Shown here in pieces: positions 40,160 to 49,767 of a stretch of 64,000 nt of DNA. A program made the position numbers and the translations under genes. The stretch comes from Psychrobacter sp. NG254 (GTDB lineage: Bacteria > Pseudomonadota > Gammaproteobacteria > Pseudomonadales > Moraxellaceae), in assembly GCF_015277735.1 (NCBI RefSeq), contig NZ_JADHDA010000005.1, positions 1 to 64,000 of the forward strand, read 5' to 3'. The notes under the pieces are model-generated. The model was not told the origin of the DNA and did not search any database. It was given only the letters and a program-made list of their open reading frames with translations. Numbering within the stretch: the stretch's first letter is position 1; every line of letters begins with the position of its first letter.

Positions 40160-40197
40160 AAAAACGCCGCCTATACATTGTGTATAAGCGGCTTTTT
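40160..40197. terminator. Bidirectional terminator, third copy of the repeated type
   Basis: GCCGCCTATAC (40166-40176) pairs with GTATAAGCGGC (40182-40192) with one mismatch, flanked by A-rich and T-rich tracts. It can serve the second BLUF-like gene and the convergent parC. Confidence 0.8.
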
Positions 40198-40255
40198 ATT
40201 AAAAACGTTGTGAGCTTGAGCGATTAGTGCACAAAGCATAGCTATAACCAACTGC

Positions 40256-42562
40256 TCAGCCTACCTCAACACTCGTCACATTCTGAAAGCCTCGTGGCAA
40301 TTGACCACCGCGATTGCCGCGTACACCCGTATAGTTAGCCAAATCATTTGGCTTGAGTGTCACATGACGTTTGCCAGCGGTAATGACAAGGCTGTCTTGC
40401 TGACTGAGAGGCGTAATAGTCAGCACTTCTTCACCGTCTTTTAATTTAATCAGCTTGTTGCCCTTACCGCGTGCCTGTTCAGGCAAATCATCGAGAGCAA
40501 ATATCAGTAAATATCCTGCATTGGTCGCGACGGCGACATGGTCAGGCGCTACCTTCGTATTGGTATTTTCACCATCAGTATTAGCGGTCGAATCTACTGG
40601 CGCATCGATACGCGCAACAGGGAGCAAGCGACTATCAGCCGCTAGGTTAATGATGTTTTTCCCCGCTTTTTGATTGCTATCTAGATTACCAATGGTATTG
40701 ATAAAACCATAACCTGCTGAGCTGGCGAGTATGATGCGTTGATCGTCAGCACCCGTTAATAACTGCTCAAAGCTAGCCCCTGCTGGTGGTTTTAATACAC
40801 TGGTCAGTGGATCGCCTTGGCCACGCGCCGAAGCAAGGTTATGCGCATCGATACTGTAGCTGCGACCAGTGCTGTCGAGCACGTAGATTTTTTCATTGGA
40901 TTTACCGCGCACGTGTGCTTGATAGCTATCACCTGAGCGGTAACTCATACCAGCAGCATCGACATCATGACCTTTAGCAGCACGAATCCAGCCCGCTTTT
41001 GATAGAATAGCGGTGACAGGCTCGCTCGGGACGAGGTCAGACTCTTTTAATGCTTGTGCTTCTTCGCGTTCTGCCAATGGTGATACGCGTTCATTGCCAT
41101 GTTCTTTCATATCGGCTGTCAGCTCATCGATCATCAGATTGGTCAGACTGTCTGGGTTGTCCAAATACTCTTGAATGATGGCACGTTCGGCAGCCAGTTC
41201 ATCCTGCTCGCGGCGTAGCTCAATCTCTTCTAACTTTGCTAATTGGCGCAGGCGAATATCCAAGATGGCATTGGCCTGAATGTCAGTCAGGTCATAGTCC
41301 TGCATCAATGTTGCTTTCGGATCTTCCTCTTCACGAATGATGCGAATCACTTCATCAATATTTAGATAAGCAATCAGTAAACCTGCCAAGATATGCAAGC
41401 GCTTGTCTATTTTATCAAGGCGATATTGCAGACGGCGCGTGACCACCGAGCGGCGACAGACTAGCCATTCTTCCAATATTTCTTTTAGGTTTTTGACCTG
41501 AGGCTTACCGTTTAGGCCGATCATATTCATGTTGACGCGGTAATTGCTCTCAAGCTCAGTACTAGCAAACAGATGGCTCATGACACGAGCGACATCGACT
41601 CGGGTTGATTTTAGCTCAAGCACGATACGGCAGGCATTTTCATGATCTGACTCATCATGGATATCGGTAATCCAAGGCAGCTTTTTATCGGTCATGAGCT
41701 TGGCGATTTGCTCTTGGATTTTATTACCTGATACTTGGTAAGGTAGCGCATCGATGATGACGAGGTTTTTCTCTTTAGGGTCAACATGGAACGTCGCACG
41801 CATTTTATAGCTGCCACGACCAGTCTCATACATCGCTTGCAAATCTTTTTTACTGGTGATGATTTCAGCTGGCGTTGGCAGATCAGGTGCTGGTATCGAT
41901 TGGGTAAGCTGCTTGACCGATAGCTCTGGATTTTTAAGCAATCGAATAGCCGCGCGTACTACTTCATTAAGATTATGCGGCGGAATGTCTGTTGCCATAC
42001 CGACTGCGATACCTGTTGTACCATTTAATAGGATATTAGGCAGGCGGGCAGGTAAGGTGGTTGGCTCTTGCATGGTGCCATCGAAATTGTCTTGCCAATC
42101 GACTGTACCTTGTCCGAGTTCTGCGAGCAATGTATTGGCATAAGCAGACATTTTGGCTTCGGTATAACGCATCGCCGCAAATGATTTTGGATCATCTGGG
42201 CTACCCCAGTTACCTTGACCTGTGATGAGTGGATAGCGATAGCTGAACGGCTGTGCCATCAGTACCATAGCTTCGTAACAAGCGCTGTCACCATGCGGAT
42301 GGTATTTACCCAACACATCACCGACCGTACGTGCAGACTTTTTAGCCTTGGCAGTCGATTTTAGCCCCAGCTCGCTCATGGCATAGACGATGCGGCGCTG
42401 TACTGGTTTTAGACCATCAGCGATATTTGGCAGCGCCCGATCCATGATGACGTACATGGCATAGTTGAGATAGGCCTGCTCAGTGAACTCTGCGACTGAG
42501 CGAGTATCCATCGGTTCATTGGGAATGATTGGGGCGATCGTATGATCAATAACATCAGACAT
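40256..42562 (-). CDS. parC: DNA topoisomerase IV subunit A
   Basis: ParC cuts and rejoins DNA in topoisomerase IV, which decatenates daughter chromosomes with ParE. The 768-residue product has the winged-helix breakage-reunion domain with catalytic Tyr133 ([11 protein letters not shown]), a coiled coil (about 360-460), and a shortened C-terminal beta-pinwheel. The quinolone region [15 protein letters not shown] has the sensitive residues Ser93 and Glu97. The length and the QGNWGSPDD segment suit ParC better than GyrA, which has a longer C-terminal domain with a GyrA box. parE is not in the window. Confidence 0.93.
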   Translation of the reverse strand: MSDVIDHTIAPIIPNEPMDTRSVAEFTEQAYLNYAMYVIMDRALPNIADGLKPVQRRIVYAMSELGLKSTAKAKKSARTVGDVLGKYHPHGDSACYEAMVLMAQPFSYRYPLITGQGNWGSPDDPKSFAAMRYTEAKMSAYANTLLAELGQGTVDWQDNFDGTMQEPTTLPARLPNILLNGTTGIAVGMATDIPPHNLNEVVRAAIRLLKNPELSVKQLTQSIPAPDLPTPAEIITSKKDLQAMYETGRGSYKMRATFHVDPKEKNLVIIDALPYQVSGNKIQEQIAKLMTDKKLPWITDIHDESDHENACRIVLELKSTRVDVARVMSHLFASTELESNYRVNMNMIGLNGKPQVKNLKEILEEWLVCRRSVVTRRLQYRLDKIDKRLHILAGLLIAYLNIDEVIRIIREEEDPKATLMQDYDLTDIQANAILDIRLRQLAKLEEIELRREQDELAAERAIIQEYLDNPDSLTNLMIDELTADMKEHGNERVSPLAEREEAQALKESDLVPSEPVTAILSKAGWIRAAKGHDVDAAGMSYRSGDSYQAHVRGKSNEKIYVLDSTGRSYSIDAHNLASARGQGDPLTSVLKPPAGASFEQLLTGADDQRIILASSAGYGFINTIGNLDSNQKAGKNIINLAADSRLLPVARIDAPVDSTANTDGENTNTKVAPDHVAVATNAGYLLIFALDDLPEQARGKGNKLIKLKDGEEVLTITPLSQQDSLVITAGKRHVTLKPNDLANYTGVRGNRGGQLPRGFQNVTSVEVG

Positions 42563-43163
42563 AAAATAGGATTCACTTATCAGTTTTAATAGGTGTAGAT
42601 AATTGGTTCAAGCGTATAAATAGGATAGTGCTATCGTAAAGGAAATTTAGGTAATTAAAAAGGCATAAGTCAGTATAAACGACAGTGCATGACGTGCTTG
42701 GTAAAGGGAGACTGACGATTGTATGATTTGAAGTCAAATCCCTCAATGAAGCCTCTTTATACAGTGATAAATATCATAAAGCAGAAAACCAATATAAAAA
42801 GCAGCGCTGAAGAGTCATTAACTGTGTCAACATTGTTACAGAATATTCAAAATCAACCTCGATGAATATCGATGACTGAATGGAAAATACAATATAACAT
42901 TTTGATATTTAATGATTTTTTTAGCGTCAAGGTGATTTGAGAACTCATGCAGCAATCTTTTATATTGAGTAGTTTGTACAAAGTGTGTATGTTAATGAAC
43001 AAAGGGCTATTTACTGCTATATCGTTCACTCAGCACCATACGATTCAGTCATAGACTTGTTTGCTACCGTTATGTGGCAAGCAATCTCGGATTTTGGTAT
43101 GTTTATCACACTGTGGTTTGCTTGGGTTGGCGATAATGTACTATTACTAGGAGAACAAAGATT
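42563..43163. other. Non-coding region between divergent parC and the first acyl-CoA ligase
   Basis: The 601-bp gap is AT-rich. The best promoter for the plus strand is TTGAGT (42965-42970), a 17-bp spacer and TATGTT (42988-42993). An ATATTC/GAATAT inverted repeat lies near 42842-42868. A 64-codon frame from 42985 overlaps the ligase start and lacks a Shine-Dalgarno, so I do not call it. Confidence 0.4.
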
Positions 43164-44891
43164 ATGGAAAATCAAGTAAACTTAACCCGTCGTGATGATA
43201 AGGTTTGGCTAAAAACGTACGAAGAGCTCGGACTAGAATACGACATTGAACTACCGGCTAATGACACCTCACTCATTGATATTTTTGAGCAAAGCTTTGC
43301 CAAAAACAGTGATAAGACGGCCTATATTTGCATGGGTTCATCGTTGAGTTTCCAAGAAGTAGATCTATACAGTCGCCAAATGGCCGCTTACCTACAGTCA
43401 TTAGGACTGGTCAAAGGTGACAAAGTTGCGGTCATGATGCCTAATATTTTGCAATTGCCAATCTCGGTCATTGCAGTCCTGCGGGCAGGATATACCTTAG
43501 TTAACGTCAATCCATTATATACCACCAGAGAGCTTGAGCATCAACTGACTGATTCACAAGCCAAAGTATTGATCATGGTCGAAAACTTTGCCAAGACCTA
43601 TCAAGATATTGGTCGCAATGTGGTCGATAAGGTCGTGATTACAGGTATGGGCGATTTGATGGGTACGCTCAAAGGCTTTATGGTCAATACGGTCGTGCGC
43701 CATGTCAAAAAAATGGTACCAGATTACAGTATTAGCAACAGCATTCCTTTTAAGAGTGCACTAAAGCAAGTGGCTGCTAGCAAATATAAGCGCCCAACCG
43801 ATATCACACTCGACGATATCGCTGTCCTACAATATACAGGCGGTACGACAGGTGTGGCAAAAGGCGCGATGCTGACACACAAAAACTTGGTCGCAAACTT
43901 AATTCAATCTAATACCTTTTTGGGCACCGCCTTTGATGATTTTGATCAAAGAGGTGAGCAGCCTGTCATTATGACAGCATTGCCGATGTATCATATTTTC
44001 TCATTTACCGTCTGCGGTATGTTTGGTCTATATCGCGGTTGTGTGGTGCTACTGGTACCAAACCCACGCGATCTTGATAGCTTGTTAAAAGCATATAAAG
44101 CCAATCCACCAGCATTCTTCCCAGCGGTTAATACGTTGTTCAATGCGCTTGCCAATAACGAAGAATTTATCGCGATGGATCATAGCAAGCTGCGTCAATC
44201 AATGGGTGGTGGCATGGCAGTACTGAGCCCGACCGCTGAAAAATGGCGTCAAGTAACAGGCAATATCATTATCCAAGGGTATGGCTTGTCAGAAACTGCA
44301 CCGGTTGCAACCTCGAACCCTAGCAATAGTAAAACATTCACGGGCACCATTGGTGTACCGATGCCAGCGACTGATGTGGCCATCTTAGATGATGATGGTA
44401 ACGAAGTGGCACTTGGTGAGCGCGGTGAGATTAGTGTTCGTGGACCACAGGTCATGAAAGGCTACTGGAACCGTGAAGAAGCGACTGCTGAAGTTATGAC
44501 AGCGGACGGTTTCTTCCGTACGGGCGATATCGGTATCATGGCTGACAATGGCTACGTGACGATCGTTGATCGCAAAAAAGACATGATTTTGGTGTCTGGA
44601 TTTAACGTTTATCCTAACGAAGTCGAAGAGGTCATGGCCGGTCATCCTAAGATTTTGGAGTGCGGTGTTATCGGTATCGAAGACGAGAAAAGCGGTGAGA
44701 TCCCTAAGATTTATGTCGTACGCAACGATCCGAGTCTGACCACCGAAGAAGTTCTTGAGTACGGTAAAGAGCATCTAACAGGCTACAAGCGTCCTCGCCG
44801 TGTTGAGTTCATTGATGAGCTACCAAAGTCTAATGTGGGTAAAATCCTGCGTAAAGATCTACGTGTACTCGAAGAGAAAAATCACGGTTGA
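43164..44891 (+). CDS. fadD: Long-chain fatty acid-CoA ligase 1
   Basis: The enzyme activates fatty acids to acyl-CoA through an acyl-AMP intermediate. The 575-residue product belongs to the ANL adenylating superfamily. The P-loop YTGGTTGVAKGAML, the VIIQGYGLSETAPVA motif (here IIIQGYGLSET), the TGD motif and DRKKDMILVSGFNVYPNEVEE hinge are present. The C-terminal Lys lies in LPKSNVGKILRKDLR. TAGGAG precedes the ATG at 43164. A paralog follows 524 bp downstream behind a terminator, so the two are separately transcribed. Which copy handles which chain length cannot be read from sequence. Confidence 0.93.
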   Translation: MENQVNLTRRDDKVWLKTYEELGLEYDIELPANDTSLIDIFEQSFAKNSDKTAYICMGSSLSFQEVDLYSRQMAAYLQSLGLVKGDKVAVMMPNILQLPISVIAVLRAGYTLVNVNPLYTTRELEHQLTDSQAKVLIMVENFAKTYQDIGRNVVDKVVITGMGDLMGTLKGFMVNTVVRHVKKMVPDYSISNSIPFKSALKQVAASKYKRPTDITLDDIAVLQYTGGTTGVAKGAMLTHKNLVANLIQSNTFLGTAFDDFDQRGEQPVIMTALPMYHIFSFTVCGMFGLYRGCVVLLVPNPRDLDSLLKAYKANPPAFFPAVNTLFNALANNEEFIAMDHSKLRQSMGGGMAVLSPTAEKWRQVTGNIIIQGYGLSETAPVATSNPSNSKTFTGTIGVPMPATDVAILDDDGNEVALGERGEISVRGPQVMKGYWNREEATAEVMTADGFFRTGDIGIMADNGYVTIVDRKKDMILVSGFNVYPNEVEEVMAGHPKILECGVIGIEDEKSGEIPKIYVVRNDPSLTTEEVLEYGKEHLTGYKRPRRVEFIDELPKSNVGKILRKDLRVLEEKNHG

Positions 44892-45010
44892 TACGGTGTT
44901 TGATATAGGTACGCTCAAGGTGAGCTAAGGTCGAATGCTCGAGCTCTATGAGTGTACTGATGAAGGATAAGCACAGCTGAAACATGAGTCAAAGTAGGCT
45001 GTGATGATCC

Positions 45011-45051
45011 AAAATGATAAGACTGCAACTATGCTGTCTTATCATTTTTTT
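45011..45051 (+). terminator. Intrinsic terminator after the first acyl-CoA ligase
   Basis: AATGATAAGAC (45013-45023) pairs perfectly with GTCTTATCATT (45036-45046), followed by five more T. The loop is 12 nt. Confidence 0.8.
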
Positions 45052-45283
45052 GTCTTGATGGTTTTGGGCAGTCTTAAGGCGGATATGACACAGCGACTAT
45101 TAATAGAGAATGTTTAGCAAAACTGCTATAGTGCCCATCGATGTATTTTTGTATATACCTGAAAAATTGATGATTTTGGTCTGTATGGCTGACACATTAT
45201 TGTGATATATCTAATCTGTGATTTGGTTTTATGTAGGGCGGCCTATCTGATATGAATCTCACACACCTCTTTGATTAAAAATC

Positions 45284-45326
45284 TGTGAATGATACGCCGG
45301 TTTTATTCAACGGCTTCTCATTCACA
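45284..45326. promoter_or_regulatory. Hairpin or operator upstream of the second acyl-CoA ligase
   Basis: TGTGAATGA (45284-45292) pairs perfectly with TCATTCACA (45318-45326), enclosing GCCG/CGGC (45296-45299 and 45311-45314). It lies 90 bp before the start codon. It may be an RNA stem in the leader or a binding site for a fatty-acid regulator. The rest of the 524-bp gap shows no gene. Confidence 0.4.
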
Positions 45327-45415
45327 AGATGTTGCCATCATTGATGAATCATAAAAAATAATGGTGTTTTTATTAAAGTATTCTATGTTTTTAACGGTAA
45401 CGTTTAGGGAAAATT

Positions 45416-47215
45416 ATGACGGACAATATCAATAAAGAGACGACAGAAAATAATGCAGCGACTGATGGCAAAGCTGATGCAGCCAGCAATGCTTATCAAA
45501 GCAGTGCATTTCCCACGATGCCAACCATCGCAAGCGACAGTCCGTGGCTGAGTGCTTATGAGCGTTATGACATCGATGCTACTATTGAGATGCCCGAGGA
45601 TAGTACGTCTTTACTTGATGTGTTCGAGCGTAACTTTAGTCGTTATGGACAAAAAACAGCTTATATCTGCATGGGCGCGTCTATTAGCTTTAAGCAACTA
45701 GATCTGTACAGTCGTCAGATTGCCAGCTATCTGCAGTCATCAGGGTTGGTCAAAGGCGATAAAGTTGGGGTTATGATGCCCAACCTTTTGCAGTATCCGA
45801 TAGTAGCATTGGGGGTCATTCGTGCCGGTATGATACTGGTCAACGTCAATCCGTTATATACCAGTCGCGAGTTGTCACATCAATTGCATGACAGTGGTGC
45901 CAAGGCATTGTTCATCGTTGAGAACTTTGCAAAAACGTATCAAGATGCGGAAGACAAAGGTCAAGTTGAGCATGTCATCGTCTGTAAAATTGGCGACATG
46001 CTAGGAACGATCAAGGGAGCCGTGGTCAACCTCGTTGCTCGTCATGTCAAAAAAATGATTCCTGCTTATCGCTTACCAAACAGTGTGAGTTTTAAAGACG
46101 CATTAAACGAAGCCTCAGCCAGCAAATACCAGCGCCCTGAGCTGAATCTAAGTGACGTGGCATTGCTACAATACACAGGCGGTACGACAGGCGTGGCTAA
46201 AGGCGCGATGCTGTCTCATGGTAATCTAGTCGCCAACATGCTACAGGTCAGCGCGTTGATGAACAGTGCCTTCGATGATGATATCGATGGCAGAGACGTT
46301 ATTTTGACTGCATTGCCGCTATATCATGTTTTCTCGTTTATGGTGTGTGGTATGTGCAGCATGTATCAAGGCTATGCAGGGTTGCTCATTCCAAACCCGC
46401 GCGATCTTGATGGGCTTATCAAAGAAATGGGCAAATACAAACCTGCTTTTATTCCTGCCGTGAATACCTTGTTCAATGGTTTGGTGCACAAAGACAGTTT
46501 TGCCGATTTGGATTTCTCTAATCTAAAAGCTTCTATCGGCGGTGGTATGTCAGTGCTACCTAGCGTGGCAAAAGAGTGGCATAAAATCACTGGTCTGCCA
46601 ATCGTTGAAGGCTATGGTTTATCTGAAACTTCACCTGTTGTGACCTTTAACCCAATGACCATTGCAGAGTTTACTGGAAAAATCGGTATTCCTGCGCCTA
46701 GTACTGACATTGTGCTCATCGATGAAGACGAAAATGTAGTGGCGATGGGCGATCGTGGTGAGATCTGCGTAAAAGGTCCACAGGTCATGATTGGTTACCA
46801 AAACCGTCCAGAAGAAACAGCTGAGTCTTTTACAGCTAGCGGTTATCTAAAAACCGGTGACATCGGTATTATGGACGAAAAAGGCTTTATCAAAATTGTC
46901 GATCGCAAAAAAGACATGATTTTAGTTTCTGGGTTCAATGTGTATCCAAATGAGATTGAAGAAGCGATGAGCGAGCATCCAGCAGTCGTTGAGTGCGGTG
47001 CGATTGGTATTCCTAATGATGATCGCGGTGAAGAGCCAAAATTGTTTGTGGTCAAAAAGGGCGACGTCACAGAACAAGAGCTGCTTGATTATGGCAAAAA
47101 ACAATTGACTGGCTATAAACGCCCGCGCCACATACAGTTCGTTGACGAATTACCAAAATCGAACGTGGGTAAAATCTTGCGTAAAGAATTGCGTAAGATG
47201 GAAGGGTTAGAATAA
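45416..47215 (+). CDS. fadD: Long-chain fatty acid-CoA ligase 2
   Basis: This is a paralog of the preceding ligase with the same ANL motifs: YTGGTTGVAKGAML, EGYGLSETSPVV, KTGDIGI, DRKKDMILVSGFNVYPNEIEE, and the C-terminal catalytic Lys in LPKSNVGKILRKELR. The 599-residue product carries an extra N-terminal stretch of about 30 Asn/Ala/Thr-rich residues, probably disordered. AGGGA precedes the ATG. Tandem fadD pairs are known in Pseudomonas (fadD1/fadD2), so the arrangement is not unique. A 15-bp-stem hairpin without a T-run follows the gene. Confidence 0.93.
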   Translation: MTDNINKETTENNAATDGKADAASNAYQSSAFPTMPTIASDSPWLSAYERYDIDATIEMPEDSTSLLDVFERNFSRYGQKTAYICMGASISFKQLDLYSRQIASYLQSSGLVKGDKVGVMMPNLLQYPIVALGVIRAGMILVNVNPLYTSRELSHQLHDSGAKALFIVENFAKTYQDAEDKGQVEHVIVCKIGDMLGTIKGAVVNLVARHVKKMIPAYRLPNSVSFKDALNEASASKYQRPELNLSDVALLQYTGGTTGVAKGAMLSHGNLVANMLQVSALMNSAFDDDIDGRDVILTALPLYHVFSFMVCGMCSMYQGYAGLLIPNPRDLDGLIKEMGKYKPAFIPAVNTLFNGLVHKDSFADLDFSNLKASIGGGMSVLPSVAKEWHKITGLPIVEGYGLSETSPVVTFNPMTIAEFTGKIGIPAPSTDIVLIDEDENVVAMGDRGEICVKGPQVMIGYQNRPEETAESFTASGYLKTGDIGIMDEKGFIKIVDRKKDMILVSGFNVYPNEIEEAMSEHPAVVECGAIGIPNDDRGEEPKLFVVKKGDVTEQELLDYGKKQLTGYKRPRHIQFVDELPKSNVGKILRKELRKMEGLE

Positions 47216-47239
47216 ATTTAGTATCAAACTTGACCAACG

Positions 47240-47282
47240 CAGCGGCGTAATAGCGTGAGTGAATCTTGCTATTGCGCCGCTG
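47240..47282. other. Strong hairpin without a T-run after the second ligase
   Basis: CAGCGGCGTAATAGC (47240-47254) pairs with GCTATTGCGCCGCTG (47268-47282) with one T-G pair and a 13-nt loop. The lack of a T-tract argues against a standard terminator. It may protect the mRNA 3' end. Confidence 0.55.
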
Positions 47283-47395
47283 TCACGTTAGGATATCTTA
47301 AGATTTTAGTCTACTAAATGCCTATTGGTTAATCCTCGGATCAAGAATAGCGTATTTTTTGACATGGCTTTTATAACACCGTACTAGGAATTTTT

Positions 47396-48112
47396 ATGCG
47401 TATTGACAATCGTGAGCTTGACCAACTTCGCTCGATCAGCTTTGAGCGCCATTATACCAAGCATGCTGAAGGGTCAGTATTGGTCAGTTTTGGCGACACC
47501 AAAGTGCTATGTACGGCCAGTGTCGAGTCGGGTGTACCGCGCTGGCTCAAGGGCAAAGGTAAAGGTTGGATCACTGCCGAATATGGTATGTTGCCACGTG
47601 CGACCAATACCCGTAACCAACGTGAAGCGGCCCGCGGCAAGCAGTCTGGTCGTACCCAAGAAATTCAGCGTCTGATCGGTCGTAGTCTGCGTGCCATGAT
47701 TGACTTGAGTAAGCTTGGCGAAAACACTATCTATCTTGATTGCGATGTCTTGCAAGCGGATGGCGGTACTCGTACTGCGAGTATCACTGGTGCGGCAATT
47801 GCGCTGATTGATGCATTAGAGACGATTCAAAAGAGCAAAAAGCTCAAAGCCGATCCTCTCATTGGATTGGTAGCTGCGGTTTCTGTCGGTATGAAAGATG
47901 GCGAGGCGTATCTAGATTTGAACTATGAAGAAGACTCTAGCTGTGATACAGATTTGAACGTCGTCATGACCCAAAAAGGTGAGTTCATTGAGCTACAAGG
48001 TACTGCTGAAGAAAAGCCATTTACGCGCGCTCAAGCAGATGCCATGCTGTCAATGGCCGAAAAAGGCATTGCTGAACTCATTAAGATGCAACAGACTGCG
48101 CTTGGCTGGTAG
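47396..48112 (+). CDS. rph: Ribonuclease PH
   Basis: RNase PH is a phosphate-dependent 3'-5' exonuclease that trims tRNA 3' ends. The 238-residue length is typical. Conserved segments are [20 protein letters not shown], the [14 protein letters not shown] block, [20 protein letters not shown] and [17 protein letters not shown]. All are intact, unlike the frameshifted gene in some E. coli K-12 strains. AGGA lies 6 nt before the ATG. It is followed by a terminator at 48153-48187. Confidence 0.97.
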   Translation: MRIDNRELDQLRSISFERHYTKHAEGSVLVSFGDTKVLCTASVESGVPRWLKGKGKGWITAEYGMLPRATNTRNQREAARGKQSGRTQEIQRLIGRSLRAMIDLSKLGENTIYLDCDVLQADGGTRTASITGAAIALIDALETIQKSKKLKADPLIGLVAAVSVGMKDGEAYLDLNYEEDSSCDTDLNVVMTQKGEFIELQGTAEEKPFTRAQADAMLSMAEKGIAELIKMQQTALGW

Positions 48113-48152
48113 TCAGTTTTCACTGCATACTGTACTTTATCTTTAGATTTAA

Positions 48153-48187
48153 TAACTGCCTGTTGGTTCCTGATAGGCAGTTTTTTC
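48153..48187 (+). terminator. Intrinsic terminator of rph
   Basis: AACTGCCT (48154-48161) pairs with AGGCAGTT (48175-48182), followed by T residues. The 13-nt loop can form two extra G-C pairs. Confidence 0.7.
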
Positions 48188-48227
48188 ACAGACAATTATC
48201 CTCACATCTCGTAATAGGTAAGAATGC

Positions 48228-48722
48228 ATGCTCAAGCTGACTGATGATGGCGCAAAAATCACCTTACAGGGTCAGCCAAACGCTGGTGATAACGGGATGT
48301 TTTGGTTTGGGTCTGCCTTATTGATAGGGGCGGTGGCAGTTGCGATGGCAATGAGTCTATTGTCTGAACGTTTGGCCATTGGTGCCCTTGCACTGCTTAT
48401 TATTGGCAGCTTTATTTTTAATAAACAGCGCCAGAAACACAAAAAAGCCATGAGCGGTATGATCTGTAGTGGTACATTGTGGGTACGTGCAGGTGAGCTG
48501 GTGCATGACAATCTGGGCAAACGAGATCATATTCATTTGGCTGATGGTGACAAGATAGTGCTGATAGGCGATCAATTACAGATTACCGATAGCAGTAATG
48601 TACATAAATATCATATAAATGGTTTTGAGAGTGTTCAAGAAGCAAAAGCCGCCAAAGCGATCCTAGAAGGGCAAGCGCTTAGCAAACGTCATGTCAATAT
48701 TAAAATGAATAGCGGTCAGTAA
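48228..48722 (+). CDS. Hypothetical membrane protein
   Basis: I do not recognise this 164-residue protein. A short polar N-terminus is followed by two hydrophobic helices at about residues 24-43 and 48-64 (FGSALLIGAVAVAMAMSLL and IGALALLIIGSFIF). A basic stretch (NKQRQKHKKA) then leads to a soluble C-terminal domain of about 95 residues with beta character (HIHLADGDKIVLIGDQLQI). The basic stretch suggests the C-terminus is cytoplasmic. The Shine-Dalgarno is weak. It lies alone between the rph terminator and a secreted-protein gene. Confidence 0.6.
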   Translation: MLKLTDDGAKITLQGQPNAGDNGMFWFGSALLIGAVAVAMAMSLLSERLAIGALALLIIGSFIFNKQRQKHKKAMSGMICSGTLWVRAGELVHDNLGKRDHIHLADGDKIVLIGDQLQITDSSNVHKYHINGFESVQEAKAAKAILEGQALSKRHVNIKMNSGQ

Positions 48723-48969
48723 GTTACTCATTCACAGGTTAACATCCAACAGTTAGTGCTATGAAAAATTACATTAACCAATTTATTAACCTGCTCTAAT
48801 ATCTCAAATATTTTTCCTCCAAATCTCCCACATCCTCTATCTGCTTTTACCATTCATCAGTATTCTGATGCCAGTTATCGCCTATGTTGGGTGAATAATA
48901 CTTGCAGATTTGTGCCTAAATGGTTTATAAGTAACAGTGCAACACTTCATCCTCATTATTATTCATACC

Positions 48970-48989
48970 GTCAGTGAACGTTCATTGAC
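48970..48989. promoter_or_regulatory. 20-nt palindrome just before the secreted hydrolase gene
   Basis: A GTCA, one base, TGAACGTTCA, one base, TGAC arrangement is symmetric at 18 of 20 positions. It ends 12 nt before the ATG and touches the Shine-Dalgarno. Its size and symmetry suit a TetR-type operator, or a stem that controls translation. Confidence 0.45.
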
Positions 48990-49001
48990 CGGGAGTCAGT
49001 C

Positions 49002-49658
49002 ATGTCGCGTTTGCCTATCTCTATGTCTAAATTTATGCCATCAATTGCCACATCCTGCAGTTTATTATTGCTCACTTGTAGCGCGGTAAGCCAAGTCCAT
49101 GCAGACAGCATGAGCGCACTCATTGCTCAGAAGTCGGCTCAATCTACGACCAGTATTACTTATCGCTATCCTGAGGTACAACGTCAGTATCCATCAGTAT
49201 TGCCTGCGTTTTTATCAGGGAATTATGACAACGTTGATAGTGAATATCTGCCGCTACTGAGCAGTGCGGAGACACAAAGTAGTCAGGCTGCACGTGAAGT
49301 GGTGAGTATGGCGCGTAAAATGGCGCTCAACGAGCGCACCATCATCAAAGGTGGCTGTTGGGACTATCTAAATGCAGTGTTCAATCGGGCGGGGGTATCG
49401 CGCGATACCATCCATAAAGGCACCTATGGTCAAGGCCCTTATGCTAATAGTGGCGAGATTGAAGTTGGGGATTGGCTCTATTATATCAATCATGGTTACA
49501 ATGGCGTCGAGCACAGTGGGCTGTTTGTGGGCTGGGTCGATGAGCGTGCCAAACAAGCACTGATACTCAGTTATGCTGGCGAAAACCGCCGCGAACCGGC
49601 CCGTTATCGCGTGTATGATGTGAGCAATGTCTATCAGATTATGCGTCCTAGTGTCTAA
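49002..49658 (+). CDS. Secreted NlpC/P60-like cysteine hydrolase (putative)
   Basis: The 218-residue product has an N-terminal signal peptide (hydrophobic core at about residues 14-30, likely cleavage after VHA) and no lipobox. The C-terminal half has a papain-like pattern: KGGCWDYLNAVF with candidate nucleophile Cys119, then GEIEVGDWLYYI and VEHSGLFVGW with candidate His171. That order and spacing suit NlpC/P60 or CHAP-type peptidoglycan hydrolases, but the sequence is divergent and the third catalytic residue is not obvious. GGGAG precedes the ATG, and a palindrome overlaps the leader. Confidence 0.5.
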   Translation: MSRLPISMSKFMPSIATSCSLLLLTCSAVSQVHADSMSALIAQKSAQSTTSITYRYPEVQRQYPSVLPAFLSGNYDNVDSEYLPLLSSAETQSSQAAREVVSMARKMALNERTIIKGGCWDYLNAVFNRAGVSRDTIHKGTYGQGPYANSGEIEVGDWLYYINHGYNGVEHSGLFVGWVDERAKQALILSYAGENRREPARYRVYDVSNVYQIMRPSV

Positions 49659-49683
49659 GCATCCCCAGCACCACATAATGTGA

Positions 49684-49727
49684 TAAAAAAAGCGTCCGTC
49701 ACTGATAAAAGTGACGGACGCTTTTGA
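49684..49727. terminator. Bidirectional terminator
   Basis: A perfect 16-bp stem, AAAAGCGTCCGTCACT (49688-49703) with AGTGACGGACGCTTTT (49710-49725), has a 6-nt loop. It separates the secreted hydrolase and the convergent hemJ. Confidence 0.9.
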
Positions 49728-49767
49728 TTTGTCAGTATCAATTATTCTGCTAGTTTTGGCGCTAATT

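Noticed and set aside
42985..43179. 64-codon frame before the first acyl-CoA ligase
   Set aside because: It overlaps the ligase start, has no ribosome binding site, and its end uses the ligase Shine-Dalgarno and first codons.
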